Below are positions 1 to 10,156 of a stretch of 20,265 nucleotides of DNA, piece by piece. Made by a program: the position numbers and the translations under genes. Source of the DNA: Clostridia bacterium. Lineage in GTDB: Bacteria; Bacillota_A; Clostridia; Oscillospirales; Acutalibacteraceae. Positions within the stretch are counted from its first letter, which is position 1. The number at the start of each line of letters is the position of its first letter. The notes beneath the pieces are model-generated. The model ran no database searches. It worked only from the letters and a program-made list of their open reading frames with translations, and was not told the DNA's origin. The stretch lies in assembly GCA_009930155.1 (NCBI GenBank), contig RZYX01000032.1:1-20265 (forward strand). Reading direction: 5' to 3'.

Positions 1-38
1 CCCTACGTTATTTCAGATTCCTAACAATTTTAGAAATC

Positions 39-69
39 AAAAAACTAATTAATCTTCTGTAATCACTAG
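39..69 (-). terminator. Weak candidate terminator after the small membrane protein gene
   Basis: On the minus strand an imperfect nine-base stem (61-69 with 45-53, two mismatches) with a seven-base loop is followed by six U residues (44-39). It lies 16 bases after the stop of the gene that ends at 85. The stem is AU-rich with two mismatches, so it is only a weak candidate. Nothing else was recognised between 1 and 84. Confidence 0.35.
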
Positions 70-84
70 AATAGATTTATGTTT

Positions 85-399
85 TTATTTAGCATTAACC
101 AATTTTGTTATACCTAATCTCAGATACAGAGGAAAACAAAAGATAAATAATAATGTATCAATACAAAAAACAATAATTTGCATAAAAACAACTAAATAAA
201 CTGTTTTAAAATTTGGCATAACATTATTTAATAAAAGTCCAAAAAGCATACCTAAGAATAAGATAATTGCTACCTGTAGATAAGGTCTTTTATATGCTTT
301 ATTCATACATATTCCACAATTTTGGCATCTAACTTTCCTAAATGTAACAGTATCTCTATATGGCAATTCTTTAACACATTTAGTACATTTTATATACAT
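85..399 (-). CDS. Small membrane protein with two CxxC pairs (TIGR04104-like)
   Basis: A 104-residue protein of unknown function. Two cysteine pairs, C5-x2-C8 and C25-x2-C28 (with a further Cys at 31), form a likely zinc ribbon in the N-terminal third. Two hydrophobic segments follow at about residues 41-60 and 66-95, separated by a short polar loop, and the protein ends in a basic tail. This plan, a short CxxC/CxxC knuckle and then two helices, resembles the small 'cxxc_20_cxxc' putative zinc finger membrane proteins (TIGR04104), although the spacing between the pairs is about 16 residues here. A strong ribosome binding site, AAGGAGG at 404-410, precedes the ATG at 399, and the gene starts only 17 bases after the stop of the broken secreted-protein gene upstream. 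The two were probably co-transcribed. An immunity or partner role for the upstream product is an inference from position and size only. Confidence 0.7.
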   Translation of the reverse strand: MYIKCTKCVKELPYRDTVTFRKVRCQNCGICMNKAYKRPYLQVAIILFLGMLFGLLLNNVMPNFKTVYLVVFMQIIVFCIDTLLFIFCFPLYLRLGITKLVNAK

Positions 400-416
400 A
401 CAACCTCCTTTTCTGA

Positions 417-953
417 TTAACTTAATAAATAGGGATATTGATTTTGAGCTAGTTTACAAGCGTATGGTGCAACTCCCTCGATATTACCAACAACTGCTCC
501 AGCTGGTGAAACACTTTTATAAAATCCAATAATAGCCCCTGTTATTGCAGTAAGTACCAAATCTGTTACACTTCCATCTATAACTAGTTTTTTAATTGTG
601 CTGAACTTGTAAGAATCCACTCGGATCCTGCTCTTGTAAGTGAAAAAGTATTTGTCAATGATCCAATATCTTCAAAATATAAAATTCTAGTTCTTAAATT
701 AGTTGATGGATCAATTAAATAAACCTTGTCATTATCATTCGATTCAAACGTGTAACTTAATGCATTATTTTCATAAACTTCAATTGTATTAATCTTTGAA
801 TCTAAATTAGTAGTTACTTTATATTTGTTGCCCTGACTATCTGTAAACTCTTCTACATAATAATTTAATGATTTTTTATTTGCTTTTATAGGTAATCCAG
901 CTAACAATGAGAATGCAATAGCAACACTAACACATATTATCACAATTTTTCAT
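417..953 (-). pseudogene. Frame-disrupted secreted protein gene, bacteriocin-like layout
   Basis: Three pieces in two frames appear to be one gene. An ATG at 953, preceded by a GGTAGGG-type ribosome binding site at 961-967, reads only eight codons before a stop. Removing one A from the A5 run at 946-950 would give a product beginning MKIVIICVSVAIAFSLLAGL, a textbook signal peptide, joined to the frame that is open from 943 to 584. That frame ends at a TAG directly after an A6 run (588-593). Adding one base there joins it to the frame ending at 417, which encodes a Gly/Ala-rich hydrophobic segment. The repaired product is about 175-180 residues: signal peptide, polar domain rich in Asn, Asp, Thr and Ser, then a hydrophobic tail with GAIIG and AGAVVG motifs. 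This resembles the layout of clostridial and bacillar secreted bacteriocin-like proteins, but I cannot name a family. Sequencing error, a true pseudogene and recoding are all possible. Confidence 0.6.
587..593 (-). other. Slippery heptamer A_AAA_AAC just before a stop codon
   Basis: Read in the frame of the 943-584 reading frame, the codons are TTA AAA AAC TAG, so the heptamer A AAA AAC lies in the correct register for -1 slippage and directly abuts the stop. A -1 shift here enters the frame that stays open to 417 and adds 56 residues containing the hydrophobic segment. No clear downstream pseudoknot or upstream stimulatory Shine-Dalgarno sequence was seen. Because a second frame break exists near the start of the same gene, simple mutation is at least as likely as programmed frameshifting. 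Confidence 0.35.
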
Positions 954-1004
954 ATTTTTTCCCTACCTTAATTATAAAATCAAACCAGTTTAATTTATAT
1001 ATAG

Positions 1005-1033
1005 AGCATATCATCTTCTTTTTTTTATGTCAA
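1005..1033 (-). promoter_or_regulatory. Candidate promoter of the secreted-protein gene
   Basis: TTGACA (1028-1033) and TATGCT (1005-1010) on the minus strand are separated by 17 bases. The -35 is a perfect consensus and the -10 matches at four of six positions. Initiation would be near 998, giving a leader of about 45 bases before the ATG at 953. Confidence 0.55.
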
Positions 1034-1330
1034 ATTTCACTTCAGGAAAAATAATTAATTTGCGAATAGAATATGATAATGTCTCAATGTGTCTAAGTTG
1101 AAAACGTCCTGCATGAAGAACATTTAAAAAATATGTTTTATGATGTAACCTCATTTTATTGGGAGATTATGTAATGAAAAAGGTTGACATACAGAGCTCC
1201 AGCACAAAACGAAAAAATTAAAGCTATAATGTGGTCGTTTTTAATATCTATGTGAACTATTTTTTGCTAATCATATCTAACCACAATCCATTATTAAACT
1301 TCCACTTATAAAGTTAGCTCTACTTTATTC
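1034..1330. other. AT-rich intergenic DNA with no recognised gene
   Basis: About 300 bases between the rpoC terminator and the promoter of the secreted-protein gene. There are short open stretches on both strands, including a 71-codon frame running from 1154 to 939 on the minus strand. None has a ribosome binding site or a recognisable product. It may be decayed accessory DNA, but no insertion-sequence ends or target duplications were seen. Confidence 0.5.
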
Positions 1331-1368
1331 ATAAAAGAAAAAAGCCTATCCATTTTCATGAATAGACT
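1331..1368 (-). terminator. Rho-independent terminator of rpoB-rpoC
   Basis: Ten bases after the rpoC stop, minus-strand bases 1368-1359 pair with 1352-1343 in a ten-base stem that includes two G-U pairs, with the loop UGAAAA. A U-rich run, interrupted by one C, follows. It separates the polymerase operon from the accessory genes below. Confidence 0.85.
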
Positions 1369-1377
1369 CTTATTTGA

Positions 1378-4300
1378 TTAATCAAGTACTGCTTCTTCAA
1401 CACTTAATTCTTCATTTGCGACAATTTCATCAATAATTTCATCTTCAATTGCCGCATTTGCTTCTTTAGGAACAAACTTCATCATTGGATCACTTTCTTC
1501 ATCACGATGGTTTGCTGCATCACGTTTTGCACGTAATTCCTCAGCTACCTCATAAATCTGTTTTGTTGATTCACGATTTACATCAAGTCCTGTTCCAGCT
1601 GGAATCATCTTACCGATAATTACATTTTCCTTAAGCCCGATCAAGTGATCTTCTTTTCCCTTGATTGCAGCATCTGTTAATACTTTTGTTGTTTCCTGGA
1701 ATGATGCAGCAGATAAGAATGAATCTGTTTCTACTGATGCTTTTGAAATACCAAGTAATACAGGTGAGAATGTTGCTGGTTTACCACCACTCAACAATGC
1801 TGATCTGTTAATCTTCGTAATTTCTGTTAAGGAAATCTGAACACCTGGATTTAATCCTGTATCATTTCCTTCAAGAACAACTACTTTACGCATCATCTGA
1901 CGTACCATTACCTCGATATGTTTATCGGAAATATCAATACCTTGTGATGCATAAACTTTCTTCACTTCTTTTAAGATATATTTCTGTACTTCTTTTACAC
2001 CTGCAACTTCTAATAGTTCCTTAGGTGCAACTGTACCTTCTGTAATCTTATCTCCAGCCGTTAATTCACTACCTACCTTCAACCATGTACGGATTGTTTG
2101 TGTAGGAGCAATTTTATGTGCGATACTTTCTGTTTCATTAGTAATGATTACTTCTGTACCATTCACACCTTCTAACTGATTAATCTCCGTAATTGTTCCA
2201 GTGATTTTTGCTAACGTACTTGCTCCCTTAGGTGTACGAGCTTCAAACAATTCTTCTACACGAGGTAACCCCTGTGTAATATCTCCACCACCTGCAGTGG
2301 CAACTCCACCTGTATGGAATGTACGCATTGTAAGCTGAGTACCTGGCTCACCAATCGACTGAGCAGCCATAATACCAACAGACTCTCCTGTTTCTACTTC
2401 TTTACCAGTAGCCATGTTACGTCCATAACATTTCTTACATACACCATGAATAGAACGACAAGTAAAGGCACTTCTAATATACATACCTTTCACACCAGCA
2501 TCAACGATTCTTTGTGCTATTTCTTCGTCCATAAATGTATCTGCATCTACGAGCATTTCATTTGTTGTTGGGTGGTATACAGCATCTTTAGAATAACGAC
2601 CAACTAAACGATCATATAAACTTTCAACAACTTGATCCTGTTTACGATCACGAATTTCTTCAACCCAGAATCCTTTGTCAGTTCCACAATCATCTTCTCT
2701 AACAACAACATCTTGTGCAACATCAACTAAACGACGTGTTAAATATCCAGACTCTGCTGTTTTTAAAGCCGTATCCGTTAACCCTTTACGCACACCATGT
2801 GTTGAGATAAAGAACTCAGATACATTTAATCCTTCTCTAAAACATGAATAAATAGGTACTTCGATTACTGATGGTTGATACCCTTTCGCTGATTTTGACT
2901 GCGAAGGTTTTGCCATTAATCCACGCATACCTGCTAACTGTGTAAAGTTGGAATCATTACCACGAGCTCCTGAAGTCGCCATCATATTGATTGGGTTCTT
3001 ACGAGCAATCTCTGCTTTAAATTCTGCTAGAATATCTTTTTTAACATCATCCCAAAGTTTATTTAAATGACGTTCCCATTCTTGCATTGTTAATTTACCT
3101 TTATTACGCAAACGCATTAACTCAGCAGCTTTTTCTTTTCCATAATTTACATGTTCTTCTTTATGAGGAGCAACCTCAATATCTGCTAAAGATACCGTAA
3201 CTCCTGCCACCGTAGAATATTTAAATCCATTATTTTTAATTTCATCAAGGATTTCACTTGTTTGTTCAGTGTTATAACATTTGAACACTTGTCCAATGAC
3301 TAATCCTAAATCTTTTTTCTTCATTGCCCCAACAATTGGCATTTCTTTAATCGCTGTCTTAATATCACTTCCCATAGGTAAGAAGTAACGTTCAGGTGTA
3401 GCATTAAAGTTTTCCTCACTTACCTCATTAATATAAGGGAAGTCGCTTGGGAAAATTTGGTTAAAGATTACCTTACCAACCGTTGTTACTAAATACGATT
3501 CATTTTGTTTTGCAGTGAAACCATCTTTGTTTAGGGTTTTTGCTAATAGAGCAATTCTTGTATGAAGGTGTACTTGTTTTGTATCATAAGCCATTAAGAC
3601 TTCATTGATATTACGATATACATGTCCTTCATTATCTCCATAAGTACGCCATAATTTTGCTTCTTCATGGCAACCTAAACGTTCGTAGTTATCTGCTTCT
3701 GCATAGAATTCTTCTTGTGTTTCTTCCATTGTTAAATAGAAGTTTCCCATAACCATATCCTGTCCTGGTGTTACGATTGGTTTCCCATCTTTAGGTCCAA
3801 GAATGTTTTTACTACCTAACATTAACACTAAGGCTTCTGCTCTTGCTTCCACACTTAATGGTACATGGACTGCCATCTGGTCCCCATCGAAGTCGGCATT
3901 AAACGCTCCACACACTAATGGGTGTAGACGAATCGCACGTCCTTCGACTAATTTTGGTTTAAATGCCTGAATCCCTAAACGGTGAAGTGTAGGGGCACGA
4001 TTTAACAATACTGGGTGTCCTTCAATAACATCTTCAACAATATCCCAAACACGAGGGTCTAATTTATCAATCAATTTCTCAGCCGTTTTAGGATTGCTGG
4101 CAATTTCACGATTGACAATTTCATTAATCACATATGGCTTAAATAACTGAATCGCCATTTCTCTTGGAATTCCACACTGATACATCTTTAAGTCTGGTCC
4201 AACAGCAATAACGGAACGCCCTGAGAAGTCAACACGTTTTCCTAATAAGTTTTGACGGAAACGCCCTTGTTTACCTTTTAGGGAGTGAGATAGTGATTTT

Positions 4301-5238
4301 AATGCACGTCCCCCAGCACCTGTAATTGGTTTACTTCTACGTCCATTATCAATTAAAGCATCGACTGCTTCCTGCAACATACGTTTTTCATTTTGTACGA
4401 TAATCGCAGGTGTTCCTAGCTCTAACAATTTCTTTAAACGGTTGTTACGAGTAATTACACGACGATATAAATCATTCAAATCACTTGTCGCAAAACGTCC
4501 ACCATCTAATTGCAACATCGGTCTTAAATCTGGTGGTATTACGGGAAGAACCGTAAGTACCATCCATTCAGGTTTATTATCAGAGTTTCTAAAAGCGTTC
4601 ACTGTATCTAAACGTTTAATTAATTTCTTACGTTTTTCTCCTTGTGCACTTTCTAAACCACTCTGAATCATCTTGTATTCTTTTTCAAGATCACAGTCCT
4701 GAAGCAATTTTAATACTGCTTCTGCCCCTGTCTTTGCTTCAAATGATCCAGGACCATATAAAGCAACATTTTCACGATATTCTTTTTCTGATAAGACACG
4801 TTTGTATTCTAAGTTTGTATCTTTAGGATCGGTTACAATCCAAGACACAAAGTATACAACTTCTTCTAACTGTTTTGGTGTTACATCTAATAGTAAACCA
4901 ATACGAGAAGGGATTCCTCGTAAATACCAAATATGAGCTACTGGTGCAGCTAATTCAATATGTCCCATACGTTCACGACGAACACTTGATTTCGTAATTT
5001 CTACACCACAACGATCACATATAACCCCTTTATAACGAACCTTCTTATATTTACCACAGTAACATTCCCAATCCTTGCTTGGCCCGAAAATCTTTTCACA
5101 GAATAAACCATCTCTTTCTGGTTTTTGAGAACGATAGTTAATCGTTTCCGGTTTTTTTACTTCACCAAAAGACCAGTCTAATATTCTCTGTGGAGAAGCT
5201 AAGTTAATTTGGATTGAGGCAAAATTATTAACACTCAT
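1378..5238 (-). CDS. rpoC: DNA-directed RNA polymerase subunit beta'
   Basis: Beta' subunit of RNA polymerase, 1286 residues, of the Gram-positive type and slightly longer than the roughly 1200-residue Bacillus protein. The N-terminal zinc site is C59, C61, C74 and C77. The catalytic magnesium motif NADFDGDQ lies at 447-454, with Asp449, Asp451 and Asp453. The bridge helix is at about 756-778. A second zinc site uses C851, C927, C934 and C937. The trigger loop region, including [18 protein letters not shown], is at about 951-978. The large insertion seen in the proteobacterial trigger loop is absent. The C-terminus (from about 1240) is an acidic tail. The ATG at 5238 has the ribosome binding site AAGGAGG and begins 16 bases after the rpoB stop, so the two subunits are translated from one message. 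A terminator follows directly. Confidence 0.99.
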   Translation of the reverse strand: MSVNNFASIQINLASPQRILDWSFGEVKKPETINYRSQKPERDGLFCEKIFGPSKDWECYCGKYKKVRYKGVICDRCGVEITKSSVRRERMGHIELAAPVAHIWYLRGIPSRIGLLLDVTPKQLEEVVYFVSWIVTDPKDTNLEYKRVLSEKEYRENVALYGPGSFEAKTGAEAVLKLLQDCDLEKEYKMIQSGLESAQGEKRKKLIKRLDTVNAFRNSDNKPEWMVLTVLPVIPPDLRPMLQLDGGRFATSDLNDLYRRVITRNNRLKKLLELGTPAIIVQNEKRMLQEAVDALIDNGRRSKPITGAGGRALKSLSHSLKGKQGRFRQNLLGKRVDFSGRSVIAVGPDLKMYQCGIPREMAIQLFKPYVINEIVNREIASNPKTAEKLIDKLDPRVWDIVEDVIEGHPVLLNRAPTLHRLGIQAFKPKLVEGRAIRLHPLVCGAFNADFDGDQMAVHVPLSVEARAEALVLMLGSKNILGPKDGKPIVTPGQDMVMGNFYLTMEETQEEFYAEADNYERLGCHEEAKLWRTYGDNEGHVYRNINEVLMAYDTKQVHLHTRIALLAKTLNKDGFTAKQNESYLVTTVGKVIFNQIFPSDFPYINEVSEENFNATPERYFLPMGSDIKTAIKEMPIVGAMKKKDLGLVIGQVFKCYNTEQTSEILDEIKNNGFKYSTVAGVTVSLADIEVAPHKEEHVNYGKEKAAELMRLRNKGKLTMQEWERHLNKLWDDVKKDILAEFKAEIARKNPINMMATSGARGNDSNFTQLAGMRGLMAKPSQSKSAKGYQPSVIEVPIYSCFREGLNVSEFFISTHGVRKGLTDTALKTAESGYLTRRLVDVAQDVVVREDDCGTDKGFWVEEIRDRKQDQVVESLYDRLVGRYSKDAVYHPTTNEMLVDADTFMDEEIAQRIVDAGVKGMYIRSAFTCRSIHGVCKKCYGRNMATGKEVETGESVGIMAAQSIGEPGTQLTMRTFHTGGVATAGGGDITQGLPRVEELFEARTPKGASTLAKITGTITEINQLEGVNGTEVIITNETESIAHKIAPTQTIRTWLKVGSELTAGDKITEGTVAPKELLEVAGVKEVQKYILKEVKKVYASQGIDISDKHIEVMVRQMMRKVVVLEGNDTGLNPGVQISLTEITKINRSALLSGGKPATFSPVLLGISKASVETDSFLSAASFQETTKVLTDAAIKGKEDHLIGLKENVIIGKMIPAGTGLDVNRESTKQIYEVAEELRAKRDAANHRDEESDPMMKFVPKEANAAIEDEIIDEIVANEELSVEEAVLD

Positions 5239-5254
5239 TAAATTTACCTCCTTC

Positions 5255-8200
5255 TTAATCTAATGCACTAAGTAGTGCATCCATATCATCTAATTCATCC
5301 GCTTGTTTTGATGCGTCATCAGCGATTAAAGGTTCATCTTCATCGGCAATCACATCTTTTAATTCTTCTTCTAATTCCTCTACTGCTTGATCATCTAATT
5401 TAGGACCTTGTAAACTTGCAGCGTTATCTTCTTCTGTTTTATCTAAGCGTACTTCATTTCCATCTTCATCTAACATTTTCACATCAATTGCAAGTGCTTG
5501 TAATTCATGAACAAGTACTCTAAATGATTCAGGAATCCCTGCATCAGGAATATCTTTTCCTTTAATAATCGATTCGTATGTTTTTGTACGTCCTTGAATA
5601 TCATCAGATTTGATTGTTAAAATTTCCTGTAATGTATGAGCAGCACCATAAGCTTCTAATGCCCAAACTTCCATTTCCCCAAATCTTTGACCACCATTCT
5701 GTGCTTTCCCACCTAATGGCTGTTGTGTTACTAATGAGTAAGGACCAGTTGCACGAGCATGAAGTTTATCATCAACCATGTGGGCAAGTTTAATCATATA
5801 CATAACCCCAACAGAGATACGTTCATCAAATGGTTCCCCTGTTCTTCCATCATAAAGAACGGTTTTACCATCTTCACTCATCTGTGCTTCGTCCATAATA
5901 TCTCTTAATTCTTCATTGTTGATTCCATCGAATACAGGAGTCGCAAACTTCACACCTAATTTCTTAGCCGCAAATCCTAAATGGATTTCTAATACCTGTC
6001 CAATGTTCATACGAGAAGGCACACCGAATGGGTTCAACATAATATCAACAGATGTTCCATCTGGCATATATGGCATATCTTCAACTGGTAAAATCTTAGA
6101 GATAACCCCTTTATTACCATGACGTCCTGCCATTTTATCCCCTTCAGAAATTTTACGTTTCTGAACGATGAACACTTTTACTGTTTCATTAACTCCTGGA
6201 GGTAAATCATATCCTTCACTACGTTTGAATACACGCACACTGTGAACGATACCAGCACCACCATGAGGTACTTTCAATGAATTATCTCTTACTTCTCTTG
6301 ATTTTTCACCAAAGATTGCAAGCAATAATTTTTCTTCTGGCGAAATTTCACTTTGTCCTTTTGGTGTTACTTTACCAACAAGAATATCGCCTTCTTTTAC
6401 TTCTGCACCGACCATAACGATTCCCCTAGAGTCTAAGTTACGGCAAGCCGCTTCACTCGCATTAGGAATATCTCTAGTAATTTCTTCTGGTCCTAACTTT
6501 GTATCACGACAGTCAATATCATAATCTTCTATATGCACTGATGTATATACATCATCACGAACTAAACGTTCTGACATAATGATGGCATCTTCATAGTTAT
6601 AACCATACCATGTCATGTAGGCAATTACTGCATTTTGTCCTAATGCTAATTCTCCATTTTGCATGGAAGGTCCATCAACGATAACATCACCTTTTTCAAT
6701 TTTTTCACCCTTCGCAACAATTGGCATCTGGTTGATGCTTGTTCCCGCATTCGAGCATTCAAATTTACGAAGTTTATATTCACGTTTTCCTTCTTTTTCA
6801 GAAACAACAACTCGTGTTGCATCCACATATTCCACGATTCCATCTGCTTTCGCAACGATACCAGAACCTGAATCTTTCGCAATCACATGTTCAATTCCTG
6901 TTCCAACATATGGACTTTGTGGCTTAATTAAAGGTACTGCCTGACGTTGCATGTTCGCACCCATCAAGGCACGAGAAGCATCGTCATTTTCTAAGAATGG
7001 AATACAAGCAGTTGCCACAGATACAATCTGTTTTGGACTGACATCGGCAAGTTCTACTTGTTCACGTTTTGCTAAAATAGTTTCTCCATGTTGTCTAGCA
7101 ACGACTTGTTCATTCACTAATTTACCATCAATAACCTCATTTGCCTGAGCAATAATGTAGTCTGCTTCTTCATCAGCACTTAAGTAAACGGCTTCTTCAA
7201 GCACTGTTCCATCAGCTAACACTTTACGATATGGTGTTTGAATAAATCCATATTCGTTAATTTTTCCATAGGAAGTTAAGTTTGAAATCAACCCAATGTT
7301 TGGTCCTTCAGGTGTTTCAATTGGACAAATACGCCCATAGTGGCTAGAGTGAACATCACGCACTTCAAATCCAGCACGCTCTCTTGATAAACCTCCAGGT
7401 CCTAACGCAGAAATACGACGTTTGTTAGTAAGCTCTGCAAGTGGGTTTTGTTGGTCCATGAACTGTGATAACTGAGAACTTGAGAAGAACTCTTTAATCG
7501 CAGCTGTCAATGGACGAATATTCGTTAATTTTTTCGGTGTCAATGTTTCAATTTCCGCAATTGACATTCTTTCTTTTACGACTCTTTCCATTCTTGATAA
7601 ACCGATTCTAAACTGATTTTGAATCAATTCACCAACTGAACGAATACGACGATTACCAAGCATATCAATATCATCTGTTTCCCCAACACCTTCCATGATG
7701 TTTAATGTGTATGAATACAATGCATACATATCAGAAACAGTGATAGTGTGTTTATTCGCAAATGGATCATTACCGATTAGTTTCACAACCTGTCCATCTT
7801 CAGAAGTAATCTTCATTTCTTGTACAGCACAACCAAGCAAGTATGCATACACTTCTTCTCCACTTTCCACAATAGCTTTTAATGCAGCTGTATTGGCATT
7901 TGTAAGTGGTGGATTTTTATCAGTACATACAAAATCAAAGGTATAAACTTCTCCATTTTCATCGACTAAATCATTTCCATTAGCATCTGTTAAACGACCT
8001 AAAGAGTATAAACGTTGTCCATAGTTCATAACGGCTGTAAAGTTGTCTTTTGTTAAGGCTACTTGTTTAGCAACCACACCAGCATATATAACAACTTCAC
8101 TACCTTCTTTTACTAATAAGGCAACATCTTGTGGCGTTAATACTGAGTTTTCAGCTAATGTCTTAGAAGGCAATTCAACATCTTGTGCAAGTACACGACC

Positions 8201-9427
8201 TACTAAACCTAAATTATGTGTAACAGGAAGTGTTACTAAATCTGCATGGTGGAATAATGTATTGTAAGGGAACGCACTAATATGCATACCTTTTTTCATT
8301 TCTTCTCTTAATACATTTCTGATCTTACGATCAACATATGTACCAGCTTTATACAATACCTCTCCATTGCAATCTAAAAGGTCCTCAGCAAGATGATTTT
8401 TATACAAACGATCCACAATAAATAATTTTTTACCTAGTTTGTAACGTCCTGCTTTTGTTAAATCATAACGTCTTGAATCAAAGAATTTCGCATTCATCAA
8501 TGTAATTGCTCCATCTAATGTTGGAATTTCATCTGATCTTTGGTTTTCATACAAGTTCAACAACGCTTCCTGTGTTGTTGTTACTTTATCATTCATCAAG
8601 GTATTTTCAATTTCTTCATATTTACCGAAGAATGAATCATACATTGTTAAATACAACTCTAAAAATTCTCTATCTTCTGTATCTTGAGGAACGTCTTCCA
8701 CAACATCTCTACCTAATGCACTTAAGAATTTTCTCATTAAGCTAGCATCAAAAGAGTCATCGCTACGATCTAAATCAACTGACATACCAATGGCTTTAAA
8801 TAGAATCGTAGAAAGCATCTTACGTTTTCTATCCACAGACATACTTAAAATACGTCCATTAGACTGTTTTTTAATTTCCGTTAAAAATTCTAACCAAGTC
8901 CCTCTACTTGGAATTAATTCAGAGGCATATGTTTCTCTACCTGTTTTATCTTCAAAACCAGTAGAAAAGTAAGCTCCTGGAGAACGAACGATCTGTGATA
9001 CAATGACACGTTCTGCACCATTAATAATAAATGTACCGTTTTCCGTCATTAAAGGGAAATCCCCTAAGAAAACATCTTCCTGTTTTGTAATTAATTCACC
9101 TGTTGCAGCATCTTCAATTTCTAACTCCATAATTGCTTTTAATGGAGCAGCATAGTTAATTTCACGATACTGTGATTCTTCGGCATTGAATTTAGGCTCG
9201 CAGAATTCATATCCTGTAAACTTTAACTTAATGTTCCCAGCATAGTTCTGGATTGGATAAATCTCATTAAATACTTCACTTATCCCCTCTCTTTTAAACC
9301 ATTCAAATGAATCTGTTTGAATCTCAACCAAATTCGGCAACGCTAGATTTCCACTCACCTTTGAATAGTCTCGTCTTGTTGCTTTTTTTCCTTCATTCAC
9401 AACCTTGTAAGTTTCTTTTTTTGCCAT
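5255..9427 (-). CDS. rpoB: DNA-directed RNA polymerase subunit beta
   Basis: Beta subunit of RNA polymerase, 1390 residues, nearly 200 longer than the Bacillus subtilis protein. The conserved N-terminal protrusion and lobe motifs ([20 protein letters not shown], about 121-140) and the fork and rifampicin region ([10 protein letters not shown] from about 650) are present, as are [12 protein letters not shown] and the C-terminal clamp. The extra length is mostly an insertion at about 395-540, upstream of the conserved [15 protein letters not shown] segment, plus about 40 residues at 210-300. In the rifampicin cluster Asn668 (codon 7424-7426) stands where Escherichia coli has His526; the positions equivalent to Asp516 and Ser531 are unchanged. 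The protein ends in an acidic tail finishing DALLSALD. The ribosome binding site is AAAGGAAGG. A candidate promoter lies inside the end of the preceding methyltransferase gene. Confidence 0.99.
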   Translation of the reverse strand: MAKKETYKVVNEGKKATRRDYSKVSGNLALPNLVEIQTDSFEWFKREGISEVFNEIYPIQNYAGNIKLKFTGYEFCEPKFNAEESQYREINYAAPLKAIMELEIEDAATGELITKQEDVFLGDFPLMTENGTFIINGAERVIVSQIVRSPGAYFSTGFEDKTGRETYASELIPSRGTWLEFLTEIKKQSNGRILSMSVDRKRKMLSTILFKAIGMSVDLDRSDDSFDASLMRKFLSALGRDVVEDVPQDTEDREFLELYLTMYDSFFGKYEEIENTLMNDKVTTTQEALLNLYENQRSDEIPTLDGAITLMNAKFFDSRRYDLTKAGRYKLGKKLFIVDRLYKNHLAEDLLDCNGEVLYKAGTYVDRKIRNVLREEMKKGMHISAFPYNTLFHHADLVTLPVTHNLGLVGRVLAQDVELPSKTLAENSVLTPQDVALLVKEGSEVVIYAGVVAKQVALTKDNFTAVMNYGQRLYSLGRLTDANGNDLVDENGEVYTFDFVCTDKNPPLTNANTAALKAIVESGEEVYAYLLGCAVQEMKITSEDGQVVKLIGNDPFANKHTITVSDMYALYSYTLNIMEGVGETDDIDMLGNRRIRSVGELIQNQFRIGLSRMERVVKERMSIAEIETLTPKKLTNIRPLTAAIKEFFSSSQLSQFMDQQNPLAELTNKRRISALGPGGLSRERAGFEVRDVHSSHYGRICPIETPEGPNIGLISNLTSYGKINEYGFIQTPYRKVLADGTVLEEAVYLSADEEADYIIAQANEVIDGKLVNEQVVARQHGETILAKREQVELADVSPKQIVSVATACIPFLENDDASRALMGANMQRQAVPLIKPQSPYVGTGIEHVIAKDSGSGIVAKADGIVEYVDATRVVVSEKEGKREYKLRKFECSNAGTSINQMPIVAKGEKIEKGDVIVDGPSMQNGELALGQNAVIAYMTWYGYNYEDAIIMSERLVRDDVYTSVHIEDYDIDCRDTKLGPEEITRDIPNASEAACRNLDSRGIVMVGAEVKEGDILVGKVTPKGQSEISPEEKLLLAIFGEKSREVRDNSLKVPHGGAGIVHSVRVFKRSEGYDLPPGVNETVKVFIVQKRKISEGDKMAGRHGNKGVISKILPVEDMPYMPDGTSVDIMLNPFGVPSRMNIGQVLEIHLGFAAKKLGVKFATPVFDGINNEELRDIMDEAQMSEDGKTVLYDGRTGEPFDERISVGVMYMIKLAHMVDDKLHARATGPYSLVTQQPLGGKAQNGGQRFGEMEVWALEAYGAAHTLQEILTIKSDDIQGRTKTYESIIKGKDIPDAGIPESFRVLVHELQALAIDVKMLDEDGNEVRLDKTEEDNAASLQGPKLDDQAVEELEEELKDVIADEDEPLIADDASKQADELDDMDALLSALD

Positions 9428-9466
9428 GAAAGCCTTCCTTTCTGTATATAAAATAACGACAAAATA

Positions 9467-9479
9467 GGCATACTATGCC
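9467..9479. repeat. Perfect 13-base palindrome in the rpoB leader
   Basis: GGCATA-C-TATGCC lies 40 bases upstream of the rpoB start, in the short leader between the candidate promoter and the ribosome binding site. With a one-base centre it cannot form a good RNA hairpin, so a protein-binding site is the better guess. No regulator is indicated by the sequence, and chance occurrence is possible. Confidence 0.3.
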
Positions 9480-9504
9480 ATTGTATTTATCGTATTATTA
9501 TGCA

Positions 9505-9540
9505 ATTCTATATATTATCAACGATTTGTCAAATTGTCAA
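9505..9540 (-). promoter_or_regulatory. Candidate rpoB-rpoC promoter (two overlapping options)
   Basis: Two tandem TTGACA boxes (9535-9540 and 9527-9532) lie within the last codons of the methyltransferase gene. The second is followed after 16 bases by TAGAAT (9505-9510), five of six bases matching consensus. The first is followed after 17 bases by TAATAT (9512-9517). Initiation near 9498 would leave a leader of about 70 bases before rpoB. This would let rpoBC be transcribed independently of the ribosomal genes upstream. Confidence 0.55.
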
Positions 9541-10135
9541 TGTTTTTTTCAGCTTTTAAAATATAAAAACCTTTATCCTTTTTGACAATCTCACAATTCC
9601 CAAACACTGTTTCGATTTTTGTTTTAGCACTGTTAGCACCATGTGATTTTCGTATTACAACCCATAAATGTCCCCCATCGCACAAATGATCATAAGCCTG
9701 TGTAAACATTTCATAGATGACTTGCTTGCCTGCACGAATCGGTGGATTTGTGATAATGTCGCTAAAATCATCATCACTTACTTTTTCATAACTATGCGAT
9801 TTAAATATCTTCACATCAACTTCGTTTAATTTTGCATTTTCCTTAGCTAATTCTAACGCACGATCATTGACATCAACCATCAAAAATTCACTTTCTGGAA
9901 ATATCTTTTTAAGAATAATCCCAATTGGTCCTACACCACAGCCTAAATCTAAAATCTTATTGCCGAGTGTTTGCTTACTTACATAATCAAGCAGTACATT
10001 GGTTCCTGTATCGATCCCATCTTTTGAGAATACTCCATTATCTAAAATAAAGGAATAATTAAAACACCAAAACCGGAAAGAAATTTCCTTCCGGTTACTT
10101 TTCAAATGTCGATTATCATCAAAATAATGATTCAT
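9518..10135 (-). CDS. ybxB: RsmC-type class I SAM-dependent methyltransferase (YbxB-like)
   Basis: A 205-residue methyltransferase of the RsmC/YbxB type. The S-adenosylmethionine motif ILDLGCGVGPIGI lies at about 61-73 and the catalytic TNPPIRAGK at about 129-137; the NPP motif is typical of enzymes that methylate exocyclic amino groups of bases. RsmC of Escherichia coli makes m2G1207 in 16S rRNA. A similar role here is inferred, not shown. The position between rplL and rpoB is that of Bacillus subtilis ybxB. The reading frame extends two codons further to a GTG at 10141, but AAAGGA at 10145-10150 is nine bases from the ATG at 10135 and only three from the GTG, so I chose the ATG (MNHYFDD start). 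A terminator-like hairpin precedes it, so expression is probably lower than that of rplL. Confidence 0.85.
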   Translation of the reverse strand: MNHYFDDNRHLKSNRKEISFRFWCFNYSFILDNGVFSKDGIDTGTNVLLDYVSKQTLGNKILDLGCGVGPIGIILKKIFPESEFLMVDVNDRALELAKENAKLNEVDVKIFKSHSYEKVSDDDFSDIITNPPIRAGKQVIYEMFTQAYDHLCDGGHLWVVIRKSHGANSAKTKIETVFGNCEIVKKDKGFYILKAEKNIDNLTNR

Positions 10136-10156
10136 GTTCACACATCCTTTAGGTGC

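Noticed and set aside
939..1154. A 71-codon open frame on the minus strand upstream of the secreted-protein gene
   Set aside because: It covers the promoter and ribosome binding site of the next gene, has no ribosome binding site of its own and shows no recognisable protein features.
1184..1230. TTGACA and TATAAT on the plus strand
   Set aside because: The boxes are 35 bases apart, too far for a promoter, and no plus-strand gene follows.
1195..1255. Plus-strand peptide RAPAQNEKIKAIMWSFLISM, suspected transposase remnant
   Set aside because: Too short to assign, with no terminal inverted repeats or other pieces of an insertion sequence nearby.
2314..8972. Plus-strand open frames opposite rpoC and rpoB
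   Set aside because: All are shadows of the highly conserved minus-strand genes, with no ribosome binding sites or plausible products.
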